DNA from: Symsagittifera roscoffensis
Lineage: Eukaryota > Xenacoelomorpha > Acoela > Convolutidae
DNA length: 60,000 bases
Assembly: GCF_963678635.1 (NCBI RefSeq)
Contig: NC_087062.1
Span: 31,274,833 to 31,334,832, forward strand
Direction: 5' to 3'
The notes below the pieces were generated by a model, which saw only the letters and a program-made list of their open reading frames with translations, had not been told where the DNA came from and did not search any database. The position numbers and the translations under genes are program-made. This document shows, piece after piece, positions 44,692 through 57,548 of this stretch (its first letter is position 1; each line of letters starts with the position of its first letter).

Positions 44692-46128
44692 ATTACAATT
44701 TTAACATCTGATGATGTTCTGAAGTTTGCTCGATCACAAAAAGTTTTAATTGGCCAGCTTAATTGTGTTTTTTTCCAATGACATTGGCAAACTTGATAAA
44801 ATTCCATTCAAAAGGATGGCAGGATATTGTGGGCGTTTTTGGATGCATTAAAATTGTAAACTCAAACAAACGTTTCAGCAAATGTTTGAGCGTCGTCAAG
44901 TTTGAAATTTCAAAGCTATTATGTGAGAAACGAACAAATTAGATGGCAAGTATCAAACACGTCTTCAATCCAAAACTTAAGAAAGTAAACCAATCAAAAC
45001 ATAGCGTTTGTTATTAACACTTTGATTCAACAATTATGATTTAATTTTCTAAACTTAGCCACAAACAAATTTTTTGTTTGTACAATTTTGAGTTGATGCT
45101 GTTTTCATGCTAACATGTAGATTGTCTCAAAATTTCCTGTTTTAACCAATTTTTTTTATTTTCATCATTTCCCTTCTTGTCAACTCGTCGCGCGTGGTAA
45201 TTGTCGGACTCTCTTCCCTGATATGCAGCGCCTCTATTGTCCTTAACTTAATGCTGCTCGTTCTCTGGTGGTAAAATTTTCCATTAAGCTCCGATGTACC
45301 ACTATCACTACCACACTGCCTTTTATGCAGTGCAACTGGAGTATCATTTTTTTGGTGTTACTTAATCCTTTTGATGAGATTAGATAGATTCACTATAGAT
45401 GGATTTGCTCCCACAAAACTCTAGTTTGTACATATATTTTGATTTGTGTTCACTGGAAAAAGAAGATATTAGAGGAGCCAAAAAATTTTCAAATTCTTCG
45501 TTGTGAATATTTTGTGCTCATTGGTGATATCGCGCAGTTTTATTGCTAATTTCTGACTTTGCATTGCATTATATTAGAACATCAAGATGAGTGGTGAATC
45601 GCTACAATAATCCCAGGGTTTCCCTTTTTCAGGCATATTCCTAGTTTTCTGCCCTCTCCGGTGACCTTTTCAAGGGCTCACGATGGAACACGCGACGACC
45701 ACTTTTTTTGTTATTGGTTATCGAACCACTATTACGGTTATTTTTCATCGCTTTATGACAGTTTTTCTATGAGGAATTATTGCGGAAGACACGACAAACA
45801 GTTCCTTTGATCATCCCTCTTGTAAACTGAAGAGGCGCAACTTTTAGAATTAAGTAAGCTACCTGCATCTGTTGGTTTTTGTTGCCTACCACGTTTAATT
45901 TTCTTGTTTTTGAAACGACAGCTTTTCAAGTATGCTGGGTGTCTCTATTGGGAATTATAAATGTGGAGGTAGTAAGTTTGCACCCCGCAGCACCTCTTTA
46001 GGATCACCCTTCACTGTTCTCATTATATCAAGAACCGAGTAAAAGTTTCGTTGCTTCACTGAATTATTTTTTCTCTTATCGCGTTGCAATATTTAATGAA
46101 ATAAACGTTTTCTTTTATGTTTCCTTAC

Positions 46129-46606
46129 TCGTCATCCGATATATCACCGTGTGTTACGTTTTACCAGTTCGTATTTTTTCATGTTCTACAAATTTTGACC
46201 TGTAATTTTGGAGTTGTCGTTTTTTGAGATCCGAAAGAAAGATGTCAATATAGTGTGTCTCATCAATTTTATCCCTGACTGTATGTTTCAACCCCAATGA
46301 CAAAATCTGCTGAACCCTATCTGATAATTCAAAAACATCAAAAGCTCTTACCGATCCCTCACATTGCTTCAATAGAGTTTGCGTTTGATGATTTTGCATT
46401 ATCAGATTGGGTTCAGCAGATTTTGTCATTGGGGTTGAAACATACAGTCAGGGATAAAATTAATGAGGCTCTTTTTCTCGCCGATATTGACATCTTTCTT
46501 TCTGATCTCAAAAAACTACAAGTCCAAAATTACAGGTCAAAGTTTGTAGAATATGAAAAAATACGAACTGGTAATCCGTAACACACGGTGATATATTGGA
46601 TGACGA
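46129..46606. repeat. Long inverted repeat (unit 2)
   Basis: Identical by eye to 37511-37988. Confidence 0.9.
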
Positions 46607-46978
46607 GTGATATATCGGATGACCACCAACATACAATCACTCTCTCTTTCAAATGTTTTTTAGTATCTTTTGACGGGTCTGTTAAGCAGTTGCTGTTATT
46701 TTTTCTCCTCGAGACTAAGGTATTTCATTGCCGAAGGCCAAGACTTCTCATCTATCCCCTCTGTACTGCTTCTCTTGCATATTCTATTTTGCCGTCGACG
46801 CTTTTCTCATCAGTCGTTGCTGTTCTTAGAAAATTTGTAAATTTGTCTGAAAACTCTGTACCGCTTGGTCCGAATAGACACCATTTTCCGGCAATGGAAC
46901 CCCAAAAAATCACATATTTTTTACCGTTTTCTTCTGAAGATGCTAAGTTTTTTTTGAGTTTTTGGCCTCAAAAATTCT

Positions 46979-48909
46979 GATGACATATTGCAATTTTTTC
47001 CAAGTTCTCGTTGTGCGGTTTCATTATTTTATCAATATACAGAAAAATATTGTGTCATATGCATTTTGAAATTTTGCCTGAGTAATTCAGTTGCTTTTTA
47101 ATATCATTGATGAATTAGTTTAAATTGAGAGGTCCTAAATCAGTGCCTTGAGGGTTAATATGATTAAGTGTGATCGAGTCCAATTCAGTGTTATTTACTA
47201 CTGTTTTCTGACATCCTTCGCATGTGAAAGAGTTTACCAAGTCTAGAACAGGTTCAGTTGTTTTAGTTTTTGTTTCAATTTGTTATGGCCAATAGTGTTA
47301 AATGCCTTTGAGAACTCTAAGAATGCGTAAGCAAAAAAAATTGCTAGAATCAATCGATTTTCCATATGGTTTCGTGCAAAATAAATTTCAATCAATTGTT
47401 GAGTTGGATGTTCCAAAGCCAAACTGAGTGTTGCTTAAAAATTTGTTTGATACAAAACATTCATGATTTTTTCTGTGTTACAATTTTGCAACCATTCTTC
47501 ATAGTGCTCCAGCAATTTAGGTGGGCTTACAGTTTTCAACATTTCCATAATCATCTTATTTGTATTTTTGCGTGGCAAATGCTTTTTTAGTTCCTTTGAA
47601 AAATGATTGTTTTTCAGAGTTCAGTGAAAAAAACAAGATGCGTTCAGATTAAATAGTCACCACTTTTAAGAATCCATGATGGAATGTCAGATGATCTTGC
47701 AGTTTTAGCAAAAAGTGTGAGATGTACTTTTTTTACACTCTACGTTGGTTATAAACCTGAAAGAAAATGAAAATTTGTTAATAGATTCGTTTTGCTGTAG
47801 TTTTGCAACGGAAATGCTCTGGGTGTCTTTTTCAGTAAATTATCCTGTTTTTAAAAATATATAAACAAGGAGATTTGCCATTTAGAAGACATTTTTATGA
47901 TTTCTACGACGGATTTTTCCTAGAAAAAAATGTTTTTAGATTATTTTTTGGACTTTTTTATTCGTCAATAAAATTCTTTTTTTCACATTTGATTTTTTCT
48001 TTTCGAAACTGAATAATTGCGATATAGGTTTATCATCTTTTAAAATTTTCTGGATTAACATCACGTATAAGAATCGTTTTTTGTGGAGCACTTTTTTTGT
48101 TTTTCGTTACCGTGTTTCAGTTGAAAATGTTGAAGATTGCTTCTGGGTTACTTTGGTGGTAGAAAAATCCCCACCTAGTTTTAGACAGATTGATTTTGAA
48201 TAATTCTTCTGAATAGTTTTATTTCTTGCGCTTGAGGGAAGTTTTGCTTCCAATTAATTTAAGTTCAATTATGAAAAAACTTGCCGTTTTTATGGGAGGT
48301 GCAACGGAATTGATTTGTAGGTTTAGATATTTAAACTAATATTGGTGATTGTGTAGCTTATAAAGGAATTCAAGAAATTAGGAATTGTTTAGTTGGAATT
48401 ATTGAGGTTGTATGGGTGAGATCGGTATCCACAGAATCCTAGTCGTCAATGTTAAGATAGTTTGCCTAAAAGCGTTATATCACTGTAAAATGATTGTGCA
48501 TATTCAATCGATTGAGCAAGTCTTGCAATGAATTCAGTTTTGCTTACTTTGCTGGGACTGTAAGAAATTTTAAAATAGTATTTCTTTCAGTTTAGTTAGA
48601 TGCAGTTTTAAATTCAATCAAAAAACCTTCATTTTTTGTTTATAAGAAATAAGTCTTGGCATAGTTATGGGTAAATTTTTTTGGGCATTTAAAACATTCT
48701 GAACTGCTGACTTCGACTACTACCAAAGCCAACACATTTTGCTCATTTGAGCCAATTAACTTCGTTTCCGAAAAACCAGAATCTGTATTTTCACCAAATG
48801 TTCTCACAAGTGATTCCAAGTCTGAAAATTTCCTGGCTATTTTTCTGCAATTTAGATGTAAGCTTTCAATTTTCCCAGGTTAGCTTTCTAGTTTTTTCAG
48901 AAAGGGTTA
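46979..48909 (-). pseudogene. APE-type LINE relic, unit 2
   Basis: Array copy of 38340-40270 with the same blocks and defects. Confidence 0.6.
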
Positions 48910-51328
48910 AGTTTCATCAGACGACGCTGGTTTGAATAAATATCGCCTGATTGAAGACGTTTTTCTTTCTACAACAATGTCTGTGATTTTATAGAAAATC
49001 AGAAAATCTTTAATAATAGCTATACTAGTAATAGTTTTGACAAGTTTACCAGAAAAAGGGGATAAAAAAACTAAAAATAGGTTATAATGATAGTGTAGTG
49101 CGCTGGTTAGGCAATCTTATTGGTTAAAAAATCTCTAAAGAGGCACTGAAAAAAATTTATTTGAAAGAAGTTTATCAATTCATCAAAATCAAATTGTTTT
49201 TTTTTTCTTCTCTTCAAAACATCGTTAATCACCAGTTCTTTGGTATCACAAAAAACAAGCAAAGGTAAACTAGATAAAACTAAGAATTGTAGCATTTGTT
49301 TTGTGCTAAAATTGAATAACCGAACAAATTTAAAGAAAATTTGACACAAACTGTTTTAATTTACTGAGGAAAGCTTTTAGTATAACTGATAAGTGGATGT
49401 TGATTTTCATTGTAGCCACAGTAGGGATAAAATTTACTTTGATTATGATTAAACTTAGCATGGCGATTAGAGATGCATTCGAAAGCTATTAGAATTAGTA
49501 TTGTTGCTCAAATAAGAGTGTTGATAATAGTGAAAAGGCGCTTTGCAGGCAGCTTGGGGTTGCGATGCTTGATCATTAGATTGTTTGACTCTTGGAAACT
49601 TACTAGAATATTTAGAAAACAAAAGTAGGAAGACAAATACGTAAAGTGGGACGCCGCGATTATCATCTTGTCCACCAAAAAAACCCATATTCTTTTGAAC
49701 CCTTCTTAAGTGAGTTCAGTTTGAGCTTCTTGAGACCTTGCTCTCCAATCGTTCTTTAATTGTAAGAATTGACTTTTAGGTTTGGATTTTCAAACTAAGA
49801 CTGAGCATGTTTTCAATGAATTCAGTTTTGTTTACTTTGCTTGGATTGTAGAAGATTTTAAAACGGTTTTTTTTTCAATTTTATTAGATGCAGTTTTAAA
49901 TTCAATCAAAAACTGTCACTTTTTTTGGGCTAAACATATAAGTTTGGCGTAATTATGGGTTAAAATTTATGGGTACTAAAAACATGACGCCGTCTCTTTT
50001 TCTGAACTGCTGACCTAACTTAGAATACTACATAGAGCCAAAATTTATTGCTCATATGAGTAATTTAACCTTGATGACGGAAAACAGAAGTTGTATTTCC
50101 ACCAACTGTTCTCACAAGTGATTCAGGTCTGAAAATTTCACGAATATTTTTCTGCAATTTAGATGTAGGCTTTTAATTTTACTAGGGTAGCTTTCTAGTT
50201 TTTTGGGGAACGGATTAAACTTCATCAGAGTACACTGCTTTGGATGAGTGTCACTTGCTTGAAGATGTTTTTTTACAACAATATCTGTGATTGTGAAGAA
50301 AATCAGAAAATCGCTAACAACACTTATACTTGTAATAGTTTTGACAAATTTACAAGATGAAGGGGAGAAAAATTAAGAGATAGTGTAGATGACTGAAAAA
50401 ACCTAATTGATGCTTGATCATTAGCTTGTTTAGCTCTTGGAAAGCTACTTGAATATTTAGAAATTAAAAGTACGAAGAGAATTGAGTAAATTGGGACGCC
50501 GTGATTATCATCTTGACCACTAAAAAAAATCCATCTTCTTCTAAACTCTTCATTAGTGAGTTTAATTTGAGCTTCTCAAAACCTGCTCCCAAATCTTTTT
50601 TTAATTGCATCATTAAATTAATCATTATTCTGGTTAGCATCATAGTTATCTAAAATTGACGGCGTTTTGCAGACAACGACAGTATCTGGGCTGTACTCTG
50701 TAGTAATTACCATACTAAGTTCCCATAACATAAAAATAATTTCAAAAAACTGTAAATGTTTCAAAGAGCAGAGTTGTATCTATCTTGGACAATAATGCAA
50801 CTCAATTTGTGTTCAAAATAACAATTAAGAACTTCAATTTTTTTTTCAGTGGTGCTACGTCTTTATGAATGTACTGTAGTGGCATTAGGGAGGGTTTCAG
50901 TCTTTATTCGGGCTGTTACACTTGATCCTACATTTGGGTTTTTTTTTTCCTCTGGCACAATGGTTGGGGTAAATCTCACATGGTCTCCGGCATCAGTCGT
51001 TTTGAAGATTGTTGCATCTGGACTTTTGTTTTCCCTGCCTGATCAATCTCCTCTGTCTAGGACTTCCATATTTTTTCGGTAGCCTTCTTTTTGATTTGAA
51101 TAAAACCCGAACGATTTTTGAAAGGGGCCAATTTGTTTAATTTAACAGTTTCTTCAAAACTCGATTTGTGACTTGACGTTTTTAGTTTTTAGATCTGAGT
51201 TTAATTTGGCCGAGTTCTCAGTTTTGGCATGTTATGTTGCTTCAGAATAAAGACAACAAGGCAATTTCTGAATATAATGAGATTTTATAAACCTGTTGTT
51301 ATAAGGTTATTCAGGATGCATTAAATTA

Positions 51329-52059
51329 ATGACAATTTCTGTAGACGAAAATGCAGACTTGATATTACGACTCGAACCAACGGACGTAAAAAGACTCAAC
51401 GCGTTCTGAGGTAGATTTGGCTCCCAATTGTTGAACGTCGTCCCGTGCAAAAGTTTAAGGCTAAAACTGTCGAACCAACTACTCGGAATTGCGATAGGAC
51501 TTCGATTAGGCTGAAAAATATGCCAATGGCATAAATGCGTGTGCGGAAAACACGTTACCGACATTAACGTTGCCTCAAAAGTGCAGGGCATTCAATTGCC
51601 CTTATAAAGCAGAGTTTATCTTCTACTCACACTCCGTCTGTTTTAGAACCACGACACCTCTACAGGACCCATCAGAAGCGACCAGACTGTTTGACGCTCG
51701 ATCCATGGGCTGTTGGTAAGCAGCTCTTGTGGGATGTAACGGTAGTAAACTCCTTTGCTCCTTGTCGGATTAATTCCTGTCTGTTTGTAACCCTGGTACG
51801 GCTGTCGCTGAAGCAGAAGAGCGAAAGAATGACAAGTATAAAGATCTTGTAGATGATGGATATCTTTTTCAACCGCTAGCTTTTGAGTTTCAGGGCGCGG
51901 CCGCCCCCAGCTCAAATTTATTGAGCAAGCTTTGAAAGAACCTAAGCATATGCACTGAGGAACCCAGAGCAGGCAGCTTTTTAAAATAGAGAATCTCCCT
52001 GGCAATACAGATTGCGAACGCCGCTTGCGTACTCGGAACAATAAATGAGAAAATAACTT
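51329..52059 (+). pseudogene. LINE relic: C-terminal endonuclease region (unit 2)
   Basis: Array copy of 42690-43420. In unit 3 only the first few dozen bases fall inside the window. Confidence 0.5.
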
Positions 52060-53201
52060 TCGACGAAATTTAATATTTGTAACACTTGTATATTATATTT
52101 TCTCGTGTCGAGTTGCGTGTTCTTATTGAAGAAACGTAACCCGTATCGATTTCAATTGAAAAAGACTTCAATACTTGTCTTCTTCCATCATTATCACTTC
52201 CATATCTAGAAATTTCCAAGAATTTTGACTGGAATACGTGAAGAAGGGACTCCTGACTGTAACCTCGGTTACTATGATACTTTTGACCTTCGGATGCTTT
52301 AAATATTGGATTTTTTTATTCAATTTTTAATAAATTGTGCTAAAATAGTGTTTAAAAATCTTTCATTATCAAAATTTTAATTTTAGCAGGTCATAGGAAT
52401 TCAGTATAATTAAAAAATTGAGGGATAATTTCTGGTTTCGTTGATCATGAAATTCGAAATAAATCTTAAGTTACAAGAAATCTTCGAACAGTGGACTTTA
52501 TTTTTGACTTTGAGAAATCAATTGGGGTAAACAACTGTTTTGTAGACTTTTTTGTCCTCTGTTCTCTAGACAGTTTTTTTTGTTCTCTATTTTGTGAACG
52601 TTTTGTATGTCCTAACTTTTATAGACTTTTTTTTCTGTTCTCCAATGCCATTAAAGTCAATCCGAATTGAGCTCAAAGAAGTCAGAACAGTGAAAGCTTG
52701 TGACAAATTGAAGTTCTTTCGAAGGCATAACTTTTTACTGCAAAAAAATAAGGAGCAGCTGTTTCTGCACGGAAAAAACACAAAGGCTCTTTCGATTGAA
52801 CGCTTTAACTCAGATTTGATTAATTAATTCTTAAAAAAAGTCGAAGAAAGGTCATACGTTTTAAAACCTGATTTTTTGAAATCCGTATTTTTTTAAGCCA
52901 AAAGCAGGTCGCGACTGATTAAATAGAAAACACTCCCTTAAGCGCAAAAAAATTAGTTCAGCCGCAATCTGTTGTGTTTTGAATTCAAATTTTTAGATTT
53001 GGGAGGGTGGTTGTCGAGAGAAGTCAAATGTTTGAGAAAAAGGGTCGAAAAAATTCATTGGTGAAAAAAACTGAGAAAATTTACCTAGCTTTTTTGTGCA
53101 GGTACGGTTTTAAATCCATCATATCAGAATATTTAGACCCTGTCAAACAAAAATGTTAGAGAAAACTTGAGAGATATTAAAACTTTGTATCAGATTTGGC
53201 A

Positions 53202-53330
53202 ACGTTAATGGACCGCACATTGAGCTGGCTTTAGTAGAGACGGTTAAAAGCATGTGAAGCTGCGTTTGACGCTAGCCAGTCGTTTCATAACATAGTTTTA
53301 TTTTACGTCGGTATGTACTTCGGGGCAAAT
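53202..53330 (+). mobile_element. R1 3' end fragment at start of array unit 3
   Basis: Identical to 35945-36073; it marks the second junction. Confidence 0.7.
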
Positions 53331-54767
53331 ATTACAATTTTAACATCTGATGATGTTCTGAAGTTTGCTCGATCACAAAAAGTTTTAATTGGCCAGCTTA
53401 ATTGTGTTTTTTTCCAATGACATTGGCAAACTTGATAAAATTCCATTCAAAAGGATGGCAGGATATTGTGGGCGTTTTTGGATGCATTAAAATTGTAAAC
53501 TCAAACAAACGTTTCAGCAAATGTTTGAGCGTCGTCAAGTTTGAAATTTCAAAGCTATTATGTGAGAAACGAACAAATTAGATGGCAAGTATCAAACACG
53601 TCTTCAATCCAAAACTTAAGAAAGTAAACCAATCAAAACATAGCGTTTGTTATTAACACTTTGATTCAACAATTATGATTTAATTTTCTAAACTTAGCCA
53701 CAAACAAATTTTTTGTTTGTACAATTTTGAGTTGATGCTGTTTTCATGCTAACATGTAGATTGTCTCAAAATTTCCTGTTTTAACCAATTTTTTTTATTT
53801 TCATCATTTCCCTTCTTGTCAACTCGTCGCGCGTGGTAATTGTCGGACTCTCTTCCCTGATATGCAGCGCCTCTATTGTCCTTAACTTAATGCTGCTCGT
53901 TCTCTGGTGGTAAAATTTTCCATTAAGCTCCGATGTACCACTATCACTACCACACTGCCTTTTATGCAGTGCAACTGGAGTATCATTTTTTTGGTGTTAC
54001 TTAATCCTTTTGATGAGATTAGATAGATTCACTATAGATGGATTTGCTCCCACAAAACTCTAGTTTGTACATATATTTTGATTTGTGTTCACTGGAAAAA
54101 GAAGATATTAGAGGAGCCAAAAAATTTTCAAATTCTTCGTTGTGAATATTTTGTGCTCATTGGTGATATCGCGCAGTTTTATTGCTAATTTCTGACTTTG
54201 CATTGCATTATATTAGAACATCAAGATGAGTGGTGAATCGCTACAATAATCCCAGGGTTTCCCTTTTTCAGGCATATTCCTAGTTTTCTGCCCTCTCCGG
54301 TGACCTTTTCAAGGGCTCACGATGGAACACGCGACGACCACTTTTTTTGTTATTGGTTATCGAACCACTATTACGGTTATTTTTCATCGCTTTATGACAG
54401 TTTTTCTATGAGGAATTATTGCGGAAGACACGACAAACAGTTCCTTTGATCATCCCTCTTGTAAACTGAAGAGGCGCAACTTTTAGAATTAAGTAAGCTA
54501 CCTGCATCTGTTGGTTTTTGTTGCCTACCACGTTTAATTTTCTTGTTTTTGAAACGACAGCTTTTCAAGTATGCTGGGTGTCTCTATTGGGAATTATAAA
54601 TGTGGAGGTAGTAAGTTTGCACCCCGCAGCACCTCTTTAGGATCACCCTTCACTGTTCTCATTATATCAAGAACCGAGTAAAAGTTTCGTTGCTTCACTG
54701 AATTATTTTTTCTCTTATCGCGTTGCAATATTTAATGAAATAAACGTTTTCTTTTATGTTTCCTTAC

Positions 54768-55245
54768 TCGTCATCCGATATATCACCGTGTGTTACGTTT
54801 TACCAGTTCGTATTTTTTCATGTTCTACAAATTTTGACCTGTAATTTTGGAGTTGTCGTTTTTTGAGATCCGAAAGAAAGATGTCAATATAGTGTGTCTC
54901 ATCAATTTTATCCCTGACTGTATGTTTCAACCCCAATGACAAAATCTGCTGAACCCTATCTGATAATTCAAAAACATCAAAAGCTCTTACCGATCCCTCA
55001 CATTGCTTCAATAGAGTTTGCGTTTGATGATTTTGCATTATCAGATTGGGTTCAGCAGATTTTGTCATTGGGGTTGAAACATACAGTCAGGGATAAAATT
55101 AATGAGGCTCTTTTTCTCGCCGATATTGACATCTTTCTTTCTGATCTCAAAAAACTACAAGTCCAAAATTACAGGTCAAAGTTTGTAGAATATGAAAAAA
55201 TACGAACTGGTAATCCGTAACACACGGTGATATATTGGATGACGA
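54768..55245. repeat. Long inverted repeat (unit 3)
   Basis: Identical by eye to 37511-37988. Confidence 0.9.
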
Positions 55246-55617
55246 GTGATATATCGGATGACCACCAACATACAATCACTCTCTCTTTCAAATGTTTTTT
55301 AGTATCTTTTGACGGGTCTGTTAAGCAGTTGCTGTTATTTTTTCTCCTCGAGACTAAGGTATTTCATTGCCGAAGGCCAAGACTTCTCATCTATCCCCTC
55401 TGTACTGCTTCTCTTGCATATTCTATTTTGCCGTCGACGCTTTTCTCATCAGTCGTTGCTGTTCTTAGAAAATTTGTAAATTTGTCTGAAAACTCTGTAC
55501 CGCTTGGTCCGAATAGACACCATTTTCCGGCAATGGAACCCCAAAAAATCACATATTTTTTACCGTTTTCTTCTGAAGATGCTAAGTTTTTTTTGAGTTT
55601 TTGGCCTCAAAAATTCT

Positions 55618-57548
55618 GATGACATATTGCAATTTTTTCCAAGTTCTCGTTGTGCGGTTTCATTATTTTATCAATATACAGAAAAATATTGTGTCATATG
55701 CATTTTGAAATTTTGCCTGAGTAATTCAGTTGCTTTTTAATATCATTGATGAATTAGTTTAAATTGAGAGGTCCTAAATCAGTGCCTTGAGGGTTAATAT
55801 GATTAAGTGTGATCGAGTCCAATTCAGTGTTATTTACTACTGTTTTCTGACATCCTTCGCATGTGAAAGAGTTTACCAAGTCTAGAACAGGTTCAGTTGT
55901 TTTAGTTTTTGTTTCAATTTGTTATGGCCAATAGTGTTAAATGCCTTTGAGAACTCTAAGAATGCGTAAGCAAAAAAAATTGCTAGAATCAATCGATTTT
56001 CCATATGGTTTCGTGCAAAATAAATTTCAATCAATTGTTGAGTTGGATGTTCCAAAGCCAAACTGAGTGTTGCTTAAAAATTTGTTTGATACAAAACATT
56101 CATGATTTTTTCTGTGTTACAATTTTGCAACCATTCTTCATAGTGCTCCAGCAATTTAGGTGGGCTTACAGTTTTCAACATTTCCATAATCATCTTATTT
56201 GTATTTTTGCGTGGCAAATGCTTTTTTAGTTCCTTTGAAAAATGATTGTTTTTCAGAGTTCAGTGAAAAAAACAAGATGCGTTCAGATTAAATAGTCACC
56301 ACTTTTAAGAATCCATGATGGAATGTCAGATGATCTTGCAGTTTTAGCAAAAAGTGTGAGATGTACTTTTTTTACACTCTACGTTGGTTATAAACCTGAA
56401 AGAAAATGAAAATTTGTTAATAGATTCGTTTTGCTGTAGTTCTGCAACGGAAATGCTCTGGGTGTCTTTTTCAGTAAATTATCCTGTTTTTAAAAATATA
56501 TAAACAAGGAGATTTGCCATTTAGAAGACATTTTTATGATTTCTACGACGGATTTTTCCTAGAAAAAAATGTTTTTAGATTATTTTTTGGACTTTTTTAT
56601 TCGTCAATAAAATTCTTTTTTTCACATTTGATTTTTTCTTTTCGAAACTGAATAATTGCGATATAGGTTTATCATCTTTTAAAATTTTCTGGATTAACAT
56701 CACGTATAAGAATCGTTTTTTGTGGAGCACTTTTTTTGTTTTTCGTTACCGTGTTTCAGTTGAAAATGTTGAAGATTGCTTCTGGGTTACTTTGGTGGTA
56801 GAAAAATCCCCACCTAGTTTTAGACAGATTGATTTTGAATAATTCTTCTGAATAGTTTTATTTCTTGCGCTTGAGGGAAGTTTTGCTTCCAATTAATTTA
56901 AGTTCAATTATGAAAAAACTTGCCGTTTTTATGGGAGGTGCAACGGAATTGATTTGTAGGTTTAGATATTTAAACTAATATTGGTGATTGTGTAGCTTAT
57001 AAAGGAATTCAAGAAATTAGGAATTGTTTAGTTGGAATTATTGAGGTTGTATGGGTGAGATCGGTATCCACAGAATCCTAGTCGTCAATGTTAAGATAGT
57101 TTGCCTAAAAGCGTTATATCACTGTAAAATGATTGTGCATATTCAATCGATTGAGCAAGTCTTGCAATGAATTCAGTTTTGCTTACTTTGCTGGGACTGT
57201 AAGATATTTTAAAATAGTATTTCTTTCAGTTTAGTTAGATGCAGTTTTAAATTCAATCAAAAAACCTTCATTTTTTGTTTATAAGAAATAAGTCTTGGCA
57301 TAGTTATGGGTAAATTTTTTTGGGCATTTAAAACATTCTGAACTGCTGACTTCGACTACTACCAAAGCCAACACATTTTGCTCATTTGAGCCAATTAACT
57401 TCGTTTCCGAAAAACCAGAATCTGTATTTTCACCAAATGTTCTCACAAGTGATTCCAAGTCTGAAAATTTCCTGGCTATTTTTCTGCAATTTAGATGTAA
57501 GCTTTCAATTTTCCCAGGTTAGCTTTCTAGTTTTTTCAGAAAGGGTTA
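55618..57548 (-). pseudogene. APE-type LINE relic, unit 3
   Basis: Array copy of 38340-40270 with the same blocks and defects. Confidence 0.6.

Larger units (their letters stand above)
44563..53201. repeat. 8.6-kb tandem array, unit 2
   Basis: 8,639 bp. It begins with the last 129 bp of R1 and carries all fragments described for unit 1 (add 8618 before position 38314, 8639 after). A private substitution was seen at 48566. Confidence 0.98.

Noticed and set aside
52587-52827. Conserved-looking frames of 64 and 77 codons near the unit ends (also at 43948-44188)
   Set aside because: They overlap on opposite strands, lack motifs, and are identical only because the units are identical.
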